Assembly: GCF_028476545.1 (NCBI RefSeq)
Contig: NW_026731893.1
Span: 682,001-746,000, forward strand
Length of the DNA stretch: 64,000 bases
Origin: Physella acuta
Taxonomy: Eukaryota; Mollusca; Gastropoda; Physidae
Direction of reading: 5' to 3'
Shown: positions 22,840-33,508 of the stretch, piece by piece
Position numbering within the stretch: the stretch's first letter is position 1
Layout of the letters: every line of letters starts with the position of its first letter
Program-made: the position numbers and the translations under genes
The notes under the pieces: generated by a model
What the model saw: the letters and a program-made list of their open reading frames with translations, nothing else
What the model was told of the DNA's origin: nothing
Database searches by the model: none

Positions 22840-23844
22840 TTATATATATTTATATGGATATTATTGTGTGCTTTCATGTTTTTTTTCTGTCTAGTTCAAT
22901 TTATTAAAAAAATAATCTAATTTTTTCAGCTATTAGTTTTGTGTTGTGTGTTGTTCTGTTCTTACACTTAAGAACTGTAAAATACCGATTGCTATCGCAG
23001 CATTATATACTTCTAGTATTTTTTTGATGTATTAATATATAAATATATGTATATTAATATATTTCTATTTTGCCTTTAGCAGGTACAATCTGGAAGCCCT
23101 CCAAGTGAGAAAAAATTGAACTTCCTTTTAGTTGGTAAAAAAGCGGTGGGAAAAAGTAGCTCAGGGAATTCTATTTTGGGACGTAAAATTTTTACCCCGT
23201 TAGATACATCTATGACATCAAACTGCCAACGCGATGACGTCAGAATAAACGTTGTCGACACCCCTGGGCTTATGGACGATGATGAGTCACAGAATGTAAA
23301 AACCATAACCCAAGTCTTGCCGAACATTATGTCTGACTGCCCCGAAGGGTTCGATGCTCTGCTTCTTGTATTCAAATACGGCGAAAGTTTTACTGAAGAC
23401 GATGCAAAAACGTTGTATATTTTGTGATGCATCTTTGGTGATAATGTCGTGAAGGATCACTGCATCATTATTTTGACACACGGGGAACGTTTTGACTTAG
23501 ACCAAGATGAAGCGGATCAGCCGCAAGCATTCCGAGACTGGCGCAGACTACAAAAAGGTGCTTTCGGGAGGCTGTTCAAGGAATGTCAAGAACGCGTGGT
23601 GCTGTTTTACAACCTGGGAAGAAATGAGGAGATGGTGAAGAAAAGAGACGCCTCTGTCGGGACACTGATGCACAAGGCGTTTGAGTTGGTGAAAAACGGA
23701 CGATACACTAACGAGCAATTTAAACGATGTGTGGAGGAGAGAGGTCAACTGATAGAGGAGTATAGAGAACAACAGGTAATTATTGGACATTATAGGCACT
23801 TGCATTAAAGGTGCCGTTCAGTATGTATATTATGTATGTATATG

Positions 23845-23920
<76 letters not shown>

Positions 23921-23966
23921 TTATATGTATACATATATATACATATATATATACACATATATATAC

Positions 23967-23997
<31 letters not shown>

Positions 23998-24037
23998 TGA
24001 TTATATATATACATATATATCGATTATATACATATTT

Positions 24038-24126
<89 letters not shown>

Positions 24127-24568
24127 TGACAGGACTAATGATCTCAGGACAAAAGATACCAGGACAAAATATATCAGGACAAATGATGCCATGCGATTTA
24201 ATAATTATAAAATTAACTTTCAGCGCAATCCTGATCAGACTCCGATGTCTATAAACAGAACAGTTAGTACTGAAGATACAAATACACAACCACAAGCGAG
24301 AAAAAGGCAGTCTACGACATTCTCAGGACGAATGACAAAAGCAGTGAGGTATGGTAACAACAGCAACACATGGCAAGTAACCACCACTACATTACCAGAA
24401 ACACAGTTGAAATGTAGACAGTGCAGCAGGACGTTTCACGATCGTCGAACCCTGGATTTCCACATCAGAAACATCCACAAGAGGAAGTCAGTGTGTGGAT
24501 TTTGTAAAACGTTTTTTGAAAACAGGGTGGATTACTCTAACCATATGAAGTCGTATCATCCACTGTAA
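21805..24568 (+). CDS. Tandem-AIG1 GTPase with C2H2 zinc fingers, copy A (three coding exons)
   Basis: Predicted coding exons are 21,805-22,740, 23,083-23,775 and 24,224-24,568, all phase 0, giving about 657 residues. Order: AIG1 GTPase domain 1 (P-loop GMTGEGKSS at residues 19-27, DTPG at 67-70), a basic serine-rich linker, AIG1 domain 2 (P-loop GKKAVGKSS at about 330-338), a linker, and two CX2CX12HX4H zinc fingers at the C-terminus. GIMAP proteins are immune GTPases of intracellular membranes; the added zinc fingers suggest nucleic-acid or protein binding (inference). The same exon order and phases recur at 35,106-38,656, which supports one gene. One in-frame TGA at 23,425-23,427 stands where copy B has AGA (Arg). 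Copy A may therefore be a pseudogene, make a truncated protein of about 426 residues, or carry a base error. If intron 2 is retained, a stop at 22,762 gives a 319-residue single-domain form. Confidence 0.78.
22797..22834. repeat. (TA)n microsatellite in intron 2 of copy A
   Basis: About 18 TA dinucleotides within intron 2, between the two GTPase-domain exons (22,741-23,082). Nothing else is recognised in this intron. Confidence 0.9.
23083..23775 (+). CDS. Copy A coding exon 3: second AIG1 domain, in-frame stop
   Basis: It follows CTTTAGCAG, a tandem NAGNAG acceptor also present in copy B, and ends CAACAG before GTAATT. The frame encodes [37 protein letters not shown] and ILTHGERFD. The codon after YIL is TGA (23,425) instead of the Arg codon in copy B; the rest, [12 protein letters not shown] onward, stays open to the donor. 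The domain is otherwise complete, so the break is recent or an error. Confidence 0.8.
23846..24124. repeat. Compound (TA)n / TATACA microsatellite in intron 3 of copy A
   Basis: Long TA runs broken by GATTATATGTATACATA-like text fill most of intron 3 (23,776-24,223). They are followed by AGGACAAAATATATC-like short repeats to about 24,185. Confidence 0.95.
24224..24568 (+). CDS. Copy A coding exon 4: two C2H2 zinc fingers
   Basis: It begins after CTTTCAG and encodes 114 residues. After a polar linker come finger 1 (CRQC, then H and H spaced 12 and 4) and finger 2 (CGFC, same spacing), ending KSYHPL and TAA. The fingers differ from copy B at 7 of 53 positions while the linker before them is poorly conserved, a sign of selection on the fingers. 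The fingers abut with only a short HKRKSV linker, not the TGEKP linker of Kruppel-type DNA-binding arrays. Confidence 0.85.
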   Translation, partial: RNPDQTPMSINRTVSTEDTNTQPQARKRQSTTFSGRMTKAVRYGNNSNTWQVTTTTLPETQLKCRQCSRTFHDRRTLDFHIRNIHKRKSVCGFCKTFFENRVDYSNHMKSYHPL

Positions 24569-24855
24569 TTTACTTGTTTCAATTTTTATATTACTTTAAA
24601 GTAGAAATAAGTAGTGCAGAATATTATTCCCATTTTAAATCATTCCACTATCTCTTGTGATTTTTTTCAAACATAATATCATATTTATCAGAGGTGGGGG
24701 GGGGGGGGGGCAGGGGGGACGACATATGTTTATGTCAAGATAAATCCTCATCCAAATAAAATTTCAGCACTTTTCAAACTTTTCAGCGGTTTGGAAGCAT
24801 TTAATATTTGTCTTCTATAAAAATGTAATGGGTACTAAGACCATTAGGGATTTGC

Positions 24856-24861
24856 AATAAA
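24856..24861 (+). terminator. Poly(A) signal AATAAA, copy A
   Basis: TTTGCAATAAAACTTTATTC lies 288 bp after the stop. The matching TCTGCAATAAATCTTTATCC in copy B keeps the AATAAA, which supports its use by both genes. Confidence 0.6.
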
Positions 24862-24997
24862 ACTTTATTCAAAACCTTTTCGGTTACACCAGCAATTCTT
24901 TCATATTTTTTCTTTATACATAAAACATAAAAGCCTCATACATGACAAATGCATTGGAAATTTAAAAAAAAAAGGAAAAATAAACACTGCCATTTTT

Positions 24998-25170
24998 ACC
25001 TTGCTGGAGTCCGTAAGGCGTCATCGAGTCGACTTAGCTGTATAGGGTACCTGACTCACGTTTAGGAAAATAAAGAACGCTAGGCATATAACTGACCACA
25101 TGTGCCCTTGAGTATATTTAAAACTGATCTTTACTTCATCTGCCCCATGGCCCATCAGATTAAAAATGAT
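24998..25170 (+). mobile_element. 3' half of family-1 SINE
   Basis: GCTGGAGTCCGTAAGGCGTC, GTACCTGACTCACGTTTAGG and CTTTACTTCATCTGCCCCAT are the body and tail of the SINE at 14,717. The paralogue at 39,328-39,500 shows it predates the duplication. Confidence 0.7.
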
Positions 25171-25677
25171 AACTTAATATTTTTTTTAATGAATGTAATA
25201 TAATACATCATACGCAATATTTAAGTCTAAAACTTTCGTATAGATTTAGCATTTTACCTTAATGTTTTTTTTCTTTTATGAATTTTTCTAGATGAGTTCT
25301 GTGTGTTTCACAGAACTTTCTTAAGCTTTGTATATTGCTTTCTTAATTGTACACTAATCATTGACTAATGTACACAATGAATTTAAATATTTGCTATATT
25401 TTATGTTGTATGTAAGTTTTTTGCGCACAGTTTTTTTTTCAATTTTATTGTATTAAACTCACTATCACAAAAATACATTTTTTTTCAGAATAATAAATGT
25501 ATAGTCAAGTTTTGTTAGATTCAATAAATAAACAAATTAATAAGTAAAATTTACTGTAAAATGGAAATAAAAGATTAATTTGAAAGACGATTTATTTGCA
25601 CCTTATATGACATCTAACAATAAGTATTTAAATAAAAGTTTCACATCTACACGAAATGCAGGCTAAATGTTTACTTA

Positions 25678-25679
<2 letters not shown>

Positions 25680-25742
<63 letters not shown>
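25680..25742. repeat. (TA)n microsatellite
   Basis: About 31 TA dinucleotides, at the same place as the longer tract at 40,004-40,098 in unit B. Confidence 0.95.
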
Positions 25743-25745
<3 letters not shown>

Positions 25746-26489
25746 CACATTGCTCAAATGACTTGGGATATATGTTAAGTTGAGAATCATAACCAATGGA
25801 ATAAAAAAAATATTACATCATGACTTTTGGCGTCAAAAATGATTTGATCTGAATTAGTTTGAAACAAACTTGATTATATAGCAAGCACCGACAAAACGGT
25901 ACCTAAACTAAGATAGACGCTACGACACGTGTTAGGTTATAATAGGGAAAATCGGGACGGGCTTTACACTTTAAATTTGATAGGAAAAGGGACCCCACAA
26001 TTAGCCCATGTTATATTTATATTACTAATGTTGTTCAGCAGCCTACATAATTTTCATTGAGATAAATAATGGTGCAGTATGTTTTAGTATACATGACTTC
26101 TGCTAATTTAGCAAAATAAAAAATGGGCAGCCCCAATAAAGTAAGAGTCCTACAACTTGTTTAGCTTATAAGTAAATAATCCGTCTGTGGGTTACAGTCT
26201 ACAGTTAAATTTATAAAAAAACAACACCAGAAATGACAAGTTTAGCTTTACTTCACTAGGAATGACAAGTGTAGCACTTCCAAAATTTGGCAAGATTTAA
26301 CTAAGCTACTCGGGTAACCAAGAAATAACAAAAGCACTGTTGACAAAAAATTACCTCAAGCACAGCAAACCTTTCTAGTACTAAAACTGCACGAAGTTAC
26401 TCTGAGATAACACATGTGTCGCAACACACACGTTGTTAACACAGCCTATTTTTAACCCAACTGAAACGTCTTACATTACCACACCCAAT

Positions 26490-26670
26490 TGCATGGCGTT
26501 GTCTAAGCGGTAGAGCGCTGACCTGCTATCCTAAAGTACCGGGTTCGAATCCGGGTTGAAGTCAGTAGAGCGTCCCTGAGTAAAGGCCGAGGTCAAGAAA
26601 CATACGAACTCTACTTCATCTATCAAATGGACCGCTAGGTCTAAAGAGGATTCTTTAATTTTACTTTACA
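26490..26670 (+). mobile_element. tRNA-derived SINE (family 1), internally deleted
   Basis: Box-A-like TGTCTAAGCGGTAGAGCG and box-B-like GGTTCGAATCCGGG are well kept. The middle is deleted after GTCCCTGAGTAAAGG, and the tail CTCTACTTCATCTATCAAATG follows. It is the unit B counterpart of 14,717-14,965. Confidence 0.8.
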
Positions 26671-26703
26671 TGGCAACAAACGTGGCACGGTATGGTTGAG
26701 TGG

Positions 26704-29154
26704 CAATGTTCCCTCTAAGGACCAAGAGTGTGTGTGCAAAAAATATGTTTTGTGCGCGGTGCTAAAAATGGCTTGGGCAAGTTAATATGTATTTTAGTCT
26801 TGCAATTAAGCATAATAATGAAGGCATGCATTTTGATAAATTAATACTATAATGTGTGTGACTTATGAAACGTATGCAATTAAATGGAGATACGAATACC
26901 ATCAAAATAAATAAAAAACTAATAAAAACTTTCAGTTATACTTAGACAACAAGTTATATGGTCGACTTACTATGTTAAAGTAAGACAGTCATATGGTAAT
27001 AATGCTAATACCATAACGATAATACAAACGCAATAGTTTAACATATGCAACATTTAATAAAGCTGACTTAAAAACAAATATTAGCTAACCTTTCAGGGGC
27101 ATTTATTGCAATTTCTCGCGTCTAGCCTTGCATTGCTTCCACACCTTATACGCTTTGTTTAAATCCACATCCTCTCCAGCATTTAGATATAATTTAGTTT
27201 GCATCAGATTCTCCAAATGTGTGGCTTCAAGTCTATTTCGTGCTTGCACTTTTATTATGTTAATAAGACTAAAACCTTGTTCGTAATCAGCACTGCATGC
27301 TTGGAAGGTACAATAATGTCACTTAACTTTGCCAGTGAGCTAAATTTTGTTCTTTGTTTTGACAAATCTTGCATATTCAGACATATAATTTACAGAAACA
27401 GATTTGAGTTTTTCACTTTATCGAAATTTGAAGTCATTGTATTGGATGGTAATTAACTGATCATTTGTTGTACGTAACCCGTCTTTGTACTTTACGCACA
27501 GTTCTTTGATATCTTTGACGCCGAACTCAAATGCACATTTTTTTTAAACCTGTAGCATAAAAAAAGATGACAAAAACTGCAGTTCATCTCCTGGAAACCT
27601 AACATTTAAATGTTCGCAGACTGATTGTATGTACTGTGTGGTTTGCCTTGTGTCGATTCTTTCGTTTAACTCACACTTTTCTTTGCTTTAATGTTCAGTG
27701 TAGTGCTGTTACGCCTGTCTCCAGAGCTAAGGCATCACTCAGTAAGCTGAGTTATTCCACTAAAAACGGTTTTGTAGAATACAGAATTGACTGGACGAAA
27801 TTTAAAATAAAGGATTAGCATTTTATGTACTGTTATGCCATCAACTATAAGCGTGTGGAATTATGCTGCTCGAAGTTCTGTCAGTATGTTCTTTACAACA
27901 ACTTCGTTGATTACTTGAACAAACTCAAAGGCGTATTTCTTACTTCGCCAACTGTCTGGTATTGAAACATACTTCCCCATGTGGTTATGAATCAGTTGTA
28001 CCGACAGCATCGAGGCGTTCATCTTAATGATAAGAAGAACATTATCCGTTAGGATTCGAACTTTATCATCGTTTGATCGCTGGCGCTCGTTTTGCTCAAT
28101 TAGTTTTCCTCGCTCATTGTAAGTTTCAACCAGCAGACGTTTAAGGTCAGTTCCATGTGAGCTGTTGTACGAAATCGCAACATTTCCTACGTAAACAAGA
28201 GACAATAGTTGACGTTTACAGTAGTCAAGCGCCCATGATTCCCAGAGCTTTCCTGTGACCAATTCGTTGTTTATGTTGGTTTTATTACAAGTAGTAGCAG
28301 CACAGAACTTACACTTCAGTCCAACCTCATCTGAATATTCGTAGATGCTTTCTAATTCAACCGAAACATTATTTGATATGGCGTATCGGTTGTTACTATA
28401 ACTTTGAGCCATTCCAGTTTAAACGAATCTATCGCTTTTTTTGTGCCACATTGTTGTACTGCTTGTTACACACATTTTTCTTTTCAACATTTTCAAATAG
28501 CACACGGTAGTGGACATTTATTCCTGATTTACCTAACCAGTCTGTGAATACTGAAACAGTTCGATCCAGGTGCACGTAATAATCCCAAGAATTGGATATA
28601 TATTATATAAATCCTTAAACCAAACAGAAAAAAGACATCCACCTTTAGTAAAGTAGATTTTACATCTGACTTGGGTAAACCGTCTTAGTATCAGGAGGTG
28701 GGTGGGGGTTGGGAGATGGGGGAGGGCAGTGACAATAGAAAATAAAACCTTGCATGGTCAGCTAGTAGCCACAATCCCTTTCCGGTATTAGGTGTCAGTA
28801 AACCATTAAATCAAGCAGAGGGAGGGTCACCCAGACATCACATCGGTACCCGCCCCGCTCAGTTTAGAGTGAAGTCATTAACTGGACCTGTGGTATGACA
28901 ACCAAGGTCACCCCCCCCCCCCTAAGTCAATGATACCCCTTGGTTTATGTTTATGCATCAAAACACAAAGACTGTTCGTTTAACAAAACAGGCAATAAAA
29001 ATGTCGCTTAATTCAAACCACTGGCCACATTTTTTCTTGTGAATCAGGCTAGCCCGACGTTCTGATAATCTGTGCGCGGGGTCAGAAAATGTCTGCGCGG
29101 CACATTTGAAAGTACTGCGCGGCCGCGCAGCCGCGCAGCTTAGAGGGAACACTG
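26704..29154 (-). mobile_element. hAT DNA transposon with 8-bp target duplication
   Basis: The 2451-bp element has ends CAATGTTCCCTCTAAG and CTTAGAGGGAACACTG (inverted) and a perfect 8-bp target copy TTGAGTGG at 26,696-26,703 and 29,155-29,162. The subterminal GCGCGGCCGCGCAG is typical of hAT families ending CAGTGTTCCCTCTAAG. It split a family-1 SINE; unit A keeps the unbroken site near 14,990. Inside on the minus strand is a decayed transposase. The left end has one base changed in the CAG terminus. Confidence 0.93.
27103..28412 (-). pseudogene. hAT transposase remnant (ZNF862/KIAA1586-like)
   Basis: The 5' frame (28,412-27,861) encodes a CKFC zinc-binding half-motif, then WESWALDYCKR and SMLSVQLIHNHMGKYVSIP, then WRSKKYAFEFVQVINEVV. 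This pattern is found in zinc-finger hAT proteins of the ZNF862/KIAA1586 kind. The 3' end (about 27,294-27,103) encodes CSADYEQGFSLINIIKVQAR and NRLEATHLENLMQ, the conserved hAT C-terminal dimerisation region. The middle is missing or frame-broken and the catalytic core cannot be read continuously, so it is inactive. Confidence 0.85.
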
Positions 29155-29345
29155 TTGAGTGGTAGAGCGTTTGAATGCTAACCCGAAAGTGTCGAGTTCG
29201 GGTCCAGAGTCACACATCTCGGAGCCCAACCAGCTCTGATGGGTACCTGACGTACGTTGGAGAAAGTAAAGACGGCTGACCCCCCTATCCCTTCATATAC
29301 CAAGGTCACAGAAAACAGGTGAATTCCATATCACCTGCCCTATGG
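29155..29345 (+). mobile_element. Right part of the hAT-split family-1 SINE
   Basis: From TTGAGTGGTAGAGCG through GTGTCGAGTTCGGGTCC to the tail near CATATCACCTGCCC. The left part ends at 26,703. Together they match 14,970-15,185 in unit A. Confidence 0.8.
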
Positions 29346-29631
29346 ACCGCCAGTTTCCAAAGGTAACTTAACTTACAATGTAGCACAAGTTCTTAAATCT
29401 TATAACTAATCAAAGAATAACTATGTAATATTTGTACCTTGAAATGGTAAAATACAGAAAATGTAAAAAAATCATTGAATATGTCATTGTAGAACTTAGA
29501 TCTGAAGATGTCTTACGCATTACTGCACTCCAAAGTTTCCTTGTATACATTACGCTTGTACATGACAAGCTAGATTGTGAAAGTGTACTTTTGTAAAGTG
29601 ATATTTCTGTGATATTCTACCAGGTAAAGGA

Positions 29632-29695
29632 AGCTAGGTGTGGTCAGGTCTGTTAAGCTCATGGTTTCTGAAACGATAAGTCGCGAGTTCAAACC
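29632..29695 (+). mobile_element. 5' fragment of family-2 SINE
   Basis: AAGCTAGGTGTGGTCAGGTC and GCGAGTTCAAACCCCTAG are the head of the SINE at 15,681-15,992; the rest is replaced by unrelated sequence in unit B. Confidence 0.7.
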
Positions 29696-29699
29696 CCTA

Positions 29700-30604
29700 G
29701 AAAACTTGTGTTATTGAATTGATAAACATACATGCTTTAAGGAGGTATTTTTAGCATATTTACTTTGTACTTCCTCCGCAGTAAAGGTTAAGTTTAGGAT
29801 AAGAGATTCGATCGCCATGAAGTTAAACGCAAGTTTTGGCTAGTCAAAGCCTGATGCCCTTGGTATGCTTGCTGCTCTTGCTACCCAATCTTGTCCCTAT
29901 TGCCACGTGAACGAATGTGTGGCATGTGGAGGAGGGTAAATGTACTTCTGGCTAGAAGTCTCACACTTTGCCGCCTCTCCAAGCAGGAGATCTTCCTGAC
30001 GCTTTAATGTTGAATAACACAATAACCTAAACCAAACTTTTCTTATATTTTTGATATTTTTAGTGTTAAGAATCAACTATATTTCTGGTAAATATGTTAC
30101 TATATTATGATAATTATCAACAATTCATTTATTATATTATAGTGTCTTCAGCGGGGGAAAAAGTTCGTGAAAATAAAATTGTCACCATTAGAAAATTAAG
30201 AAACATATATTTATATAACATTCTATTTGAAAAGGAGAAAAAGTAGAGAAGACTTTGATAGTCTTGAATGACATTTAAGGACTACTTATATACCTTTATG
30301 TTTCAGTGTATCGTACATTTATTTTAATGAGCATTTATATCATTCGCAAAATCCATTTGTTTTTGGTTTTTCGCAAATCTTATTGCTCAATTTTTAAACC
30401 CACCTCAAATGTTTATTCAAACATTCCATATTTGTTCTAATTCATTGATATTGCAATGATATCTTAATTTAATCTAATTAGATTTAAATTGAATTTTAAA
30501 ATTTCTAAATTTAGTAACAAAAGGGAGACAAAGACATAAATAATCTCAACAGAATACTCGACTTCACTGTTTACAAATAAGAACAGTTTACAACTGATAA
30601 TTAC
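29700..30604. other. Non-genic spacer of unit B
   Basis: From 30,180 to 30,540 it parallels 16,280-16,640 in unit A. The stretch 29,700-30,170 has no counterpart there and no recognised gene or repeat. Confidence 0.55.
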
Positions 30605-30611
30605 TTGCCAC

Positions 30612-30786
30612 CAGTGTTTCTTTCAGACTATTTTTTGGTGGGTGGGGTGGTCTTAATTTTCCAGGGGAACACTGGTAAAAGTATATATTTTTCTGTATAA
30701 ATTCTATTTTCTTCGGGGGAGGGGAGACTTTCTTCGGGGGAGCATGACCCCATCCCCATTTGACAAGATGCATGGAAGAAACTCTG
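30612..30786. mobile_element. hAT-like MITE, 175 bp
   Basis: Ends CAGTGTTTCTTTCAGAC and GGAAGAAACTCTG are inverted. The flanks TTGCCAC at 30,605-30,611 and GTTGCCAC at 30,787-30,794 give a 7-8-bp target copy. The same family is at 18,737, with a fragment near 33,950 (GTGTAAGAAACACTGG). Confidence 0.75.
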
Positions 30787-30799
30787 GTTGCCACTGAAG

Positions 30800-33020
30800 G
30801 TTACAAAGTGGCAGATGACTAATTTTTAGAGATTGCATGAAGCTGATCTGGTGTTAAAGAAAACATGCATTAGTCGTAGCCTAAGTGATGTCAGCCTGTT
30901 TCGAAACAAATTACTTTAAAGAAAAAAAAAGTAAAACGTTTCTTTTAAAAATTAGGCTTTTAAATGCACTGAAAATAAGAAAACAGAATAAACTTGCTTT
31001 CTGTATTAAAAACTTTGGTTCCTATAAATATACGAGTTCTCATGAGCTTACGAAGCTTTCATTGTAGAACGCAAGTATGTTTTATTTTCTTATTTTCAGG
31101 GCATTAAATAGCTTATTATAATGGATTTTTATATGCTTTATTACTCACAGTAGTTGACTGGGGATTAATTCATTTGGGAAAGGGGGGGGGGGGGGGGTAA
31201 AGTTTGTGGGTGAAGAATGTTCTGAGGAAGGAGCAAGGCATTACCCCCTTCCCTTGGACATCCCACACCCCTTCTGAGGTTTTTTAGGCGGGGGGTGGGG
31301 GGGGGGGGTGGGTGGTAATGTCCCGAGGGTGGGGGAGTAATTGACAGGAGGTGAATGCTCCTTGGGTTTAACTGACGGCAAGTATGACTGTTCAATACAT
31401 TAAATACCCGATACGCTGCAAAATAAAGACTGTTTAAGATTCTTTAACATCATGCCATGCACTTTTAATTCATCGCATAAAACCATTGAGTTTAAACTTG
31501 GAAGTAAAACTATGCATCAAAAGCTATTCACATATTTAGTATCATGCACAAAACGCCATCGGTTAAAAAAGATGCGCCTTAAAATAAAATTAAACAAACA
31601 TGAAAAAACTATTCACGTAAAGCTTGGATTAAGGAACTGTTGGTATATAATTTTGTTTACAGGAAAATTGTCGTTCTCGAATTTTAATTTTTTTTCCTCG
31701 CGAAGCCTCGCAAGGTATTTTTTTATTACTGTTCCCCCCCCCCCCATTCCATTTCCACCTTTAATACCCATCGTCCTTGAAAGCCTACACGCCTCGCTAT
31801 TCATTAAACGCTTGACGTATGACGTAAATGGCCCAGATTTTGCCGGGTATTCATGGCCTCGATGAATAGTCAACGGATGTGGTGTACAACACCTGGTCAC
31901 GCAAGACTGATTACAGATCATGTACCGAGCACACCAAATCTAGCACACACACACACGTTTATTCATACATAGTGTTTTAGTGAACGGGTCTATTCTACCC
32001 AAGTTTTTGGATCGACATCCTGCCCTCGGTCAAGAAGCCGTTTTACGCCCAATTTAAAATTCATCATAACCAGTTTTAGCTATTCGCTAAATTTTATCAC
32101 CAACTAAAGGGTCTAAGTGCTGTAAAATGAACAATCTATTTTCCATACTTTTGCAAAAAGCTTAAACGAAATTGAATTTTAATTGAAAAAGGTGTTTAGT
32201 GTGTATTGACCAATGATATCTAATCTAAGTATCAGAAGCATCCAATCATTAATTTCCAGATAGCACGACCGTGATACTAAATCTACACGTTTTTTAAAAA
32301 CACAAATACACACCCGGAATGATACGTTTAAAGAAATAGGAATTTGAGCCAAAATGCCCCACTGTTAAGAAAACTAAAGAAAAAAAAATAAACGAAGCAG
32401 TTACAATTTAGTAATGATAAAATAACATTTTCATTAAACGAAATCTTCCAGATCTAAAAATGAATGTTAAAAAAAAGTTTATATTTTATTGATTTAAAAT
32501 ATCCTTGGTCAAAGGTGGTTAAATGCATATCCCACTTTTAAACGTATTTAATTGCGAGTGATAATTATTAATAATAATTAGTAAATTTAAAACAAACATG
32601 AATTTAAAAACAATATTACACAGTGAAGAAGTTTTTTTTGTAACGTTTGGGAAATACATTTTTAATATCAGTACATGCACATTTGTATTTGAATTAAATT
32701 GTGCTTTTTAGAAAACGATCTAGAATGTGTTTAAGTCATTTTGCCATTGGGCTCTTCATATGTCGAGGTAAAATAATCATTTTACCAGCATCTTGATCAC
32801 TACCAAGCTAAATTATAATAAGTTTAAAATTTAGTAATAATTGCAATCAGCTGTATGATTGGAACATGCCAATTGACAAAGCTGAATTGACATTATGATA
32901 TTTACAAAATAAACCATGCGCAGTGTTTATCTTAATAATGAAAGTTTTAATTTCTAATGTATCAAATTAAACGTTTTCTAATAAAACTGTGTTTACTTAA
33001 TAACTTAATAAATATTCTTA
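30800..33020. other. Spacer upstream of copy B, G-rich tracts
   Basis: It contains sequence parallel to unit A (AAATGCACTGAAAATAAGAA near 30,963; ACAAAACGCCATCGGTTAAA near 31,548). Strong G runs at 31,180-31,200 and 31,287-31,310 could form G-quadruplexes. No convincing gene is seen. Confidence 0.55.
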
Positions 33021-33300
33021 TAAAAACAAATTATCAGTTTCAGTGTTGGCAATATGGCATTGAAACTGTGAGTCTTTAAAACTTCATAAATTACTCTTAT
33101 AAACACAAATTATCAGTTTCAGTGTTGGCGTTTAAACAGTGCGTCTTTAAAACTTTATAAATTATTCTTATAAACACAAATTATCAGTTTCAGTGTTGGC
33201 GTTTAAACTGCGAGTCTTTAAAACTTTTCATAAATTATTCTTATAAACACAAATTATCAGTTTCAGTGTTGGCATTTAAACTATGCGTCTTTAAAATGTG
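33020..33300. repeat. ISRE-like minisatellite upstream of copy B, four units
   Basis: ATCAGTTTCAGTGTTGGC recurs near 33,029, 33,112, 33,186 and 33,257, with AAACACAAATTATCAG leading and GAGTCTTTAAAACTT following. It is the counterpart of the 16-unit array of copy A, with units of about 70-83 bp. The minus strand reads AACACTGAAACTG (AANNGAAA, an IRF half-site). The second GAAATTGAAAG motif of copy A is largely lost; TTGAAACTG remains in the first unit. Confidence 0.85.
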
Positions 33301-33326
33301 CCGAGAAGCGTTCAAGGAAAAAAAGC

Positions 33327-33337
33327 CTTTCAGTTTC
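33327..33337 (-). promoter_or_regulatory. ISRE/IRF-like site ahead of exon 1 (copy B)
   Basis: The minus strand reads GAAACTGAAAG, identical to the site in copy A and in the same position relative to the conserved GATACCAGCCATA and to the exon-1 donor (about 170 bp). Confidence 0.5.
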
Positions 33338-33349
33338 ATTTTTGATACC

Positions 33350-33508
33350 AGCCATACAAGGTCATCACGGGACAGACGGCGTTGGTTATTTCTAGGATCG
33401 GGTTGGTCGGCGTTGTTGCTGTATTTCCTCTATTATTATTTTGAATTGAAAAGACATTGGTGGCGTAACGTGGTACAAAGAGAGGATTTGATAAACAGAA
33501 ACATCTTT
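33350..33508 (+). other. Putative 5' non-coding exon 1 of gene copy B
   Basis: It is conserved with 19,060-19,221 (GGTCATCACGGGACAGA near the start; GTGGTACAAAGAGAGGATTTG near the end) and stops at GTAAGT at 33,509. The intron then runs to TCTTTAG at 35,101. Confidence 0.5.

Larger units (their letters stand above)
14405..26223. repeat. Segmental duplication unit A (11.8 kb)
   Basis: Unit A starts at GAAATGACAAGTTTAGC and ends at GTTAAATTTATAAAAAAACAAC. Unit B starts again with GAAATGACAAGTTTAGC at the next bases and ends with GTTAAATTAATGAAAAACAAC near 40,590. Paralogous landmarks run in the same order in both: SINE heads, the P1 stretch (16,280 vs 30,180), upstream arrays, four exons, poly(A) signal, a SINE tail and the TA tract. 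This is a direct, head-to-tail duplication containing one GIMAP-zinc-finger gene. Confidence 0.88.
24569..26223 (+). other. 3' flank of copy A, duplicated in B
   Basis: This non-coding flank is paralogous to about 38,657-40,590. It includes a poly-G tract (about 24,696), the poly(A) signal, a SINE tail and a TA tract. Similarity to B is visibly highest between 25,750 and 26,220. Confidence 0.75.

Noticed and set aside
23800-24190. Long frames of alternating Tyr-Ile on both strands
   Set aside because: Pure product of the (TA)n tract in intron 3 of copy A. The same holds at 40,000, 41,800 and 42,570.
27199-27818. Plus-strand frames inside the hAT element
   Set aside because: They lie opposite the decayed transposase, whose minus-strand motifs are recognisable; the plus frames have none.
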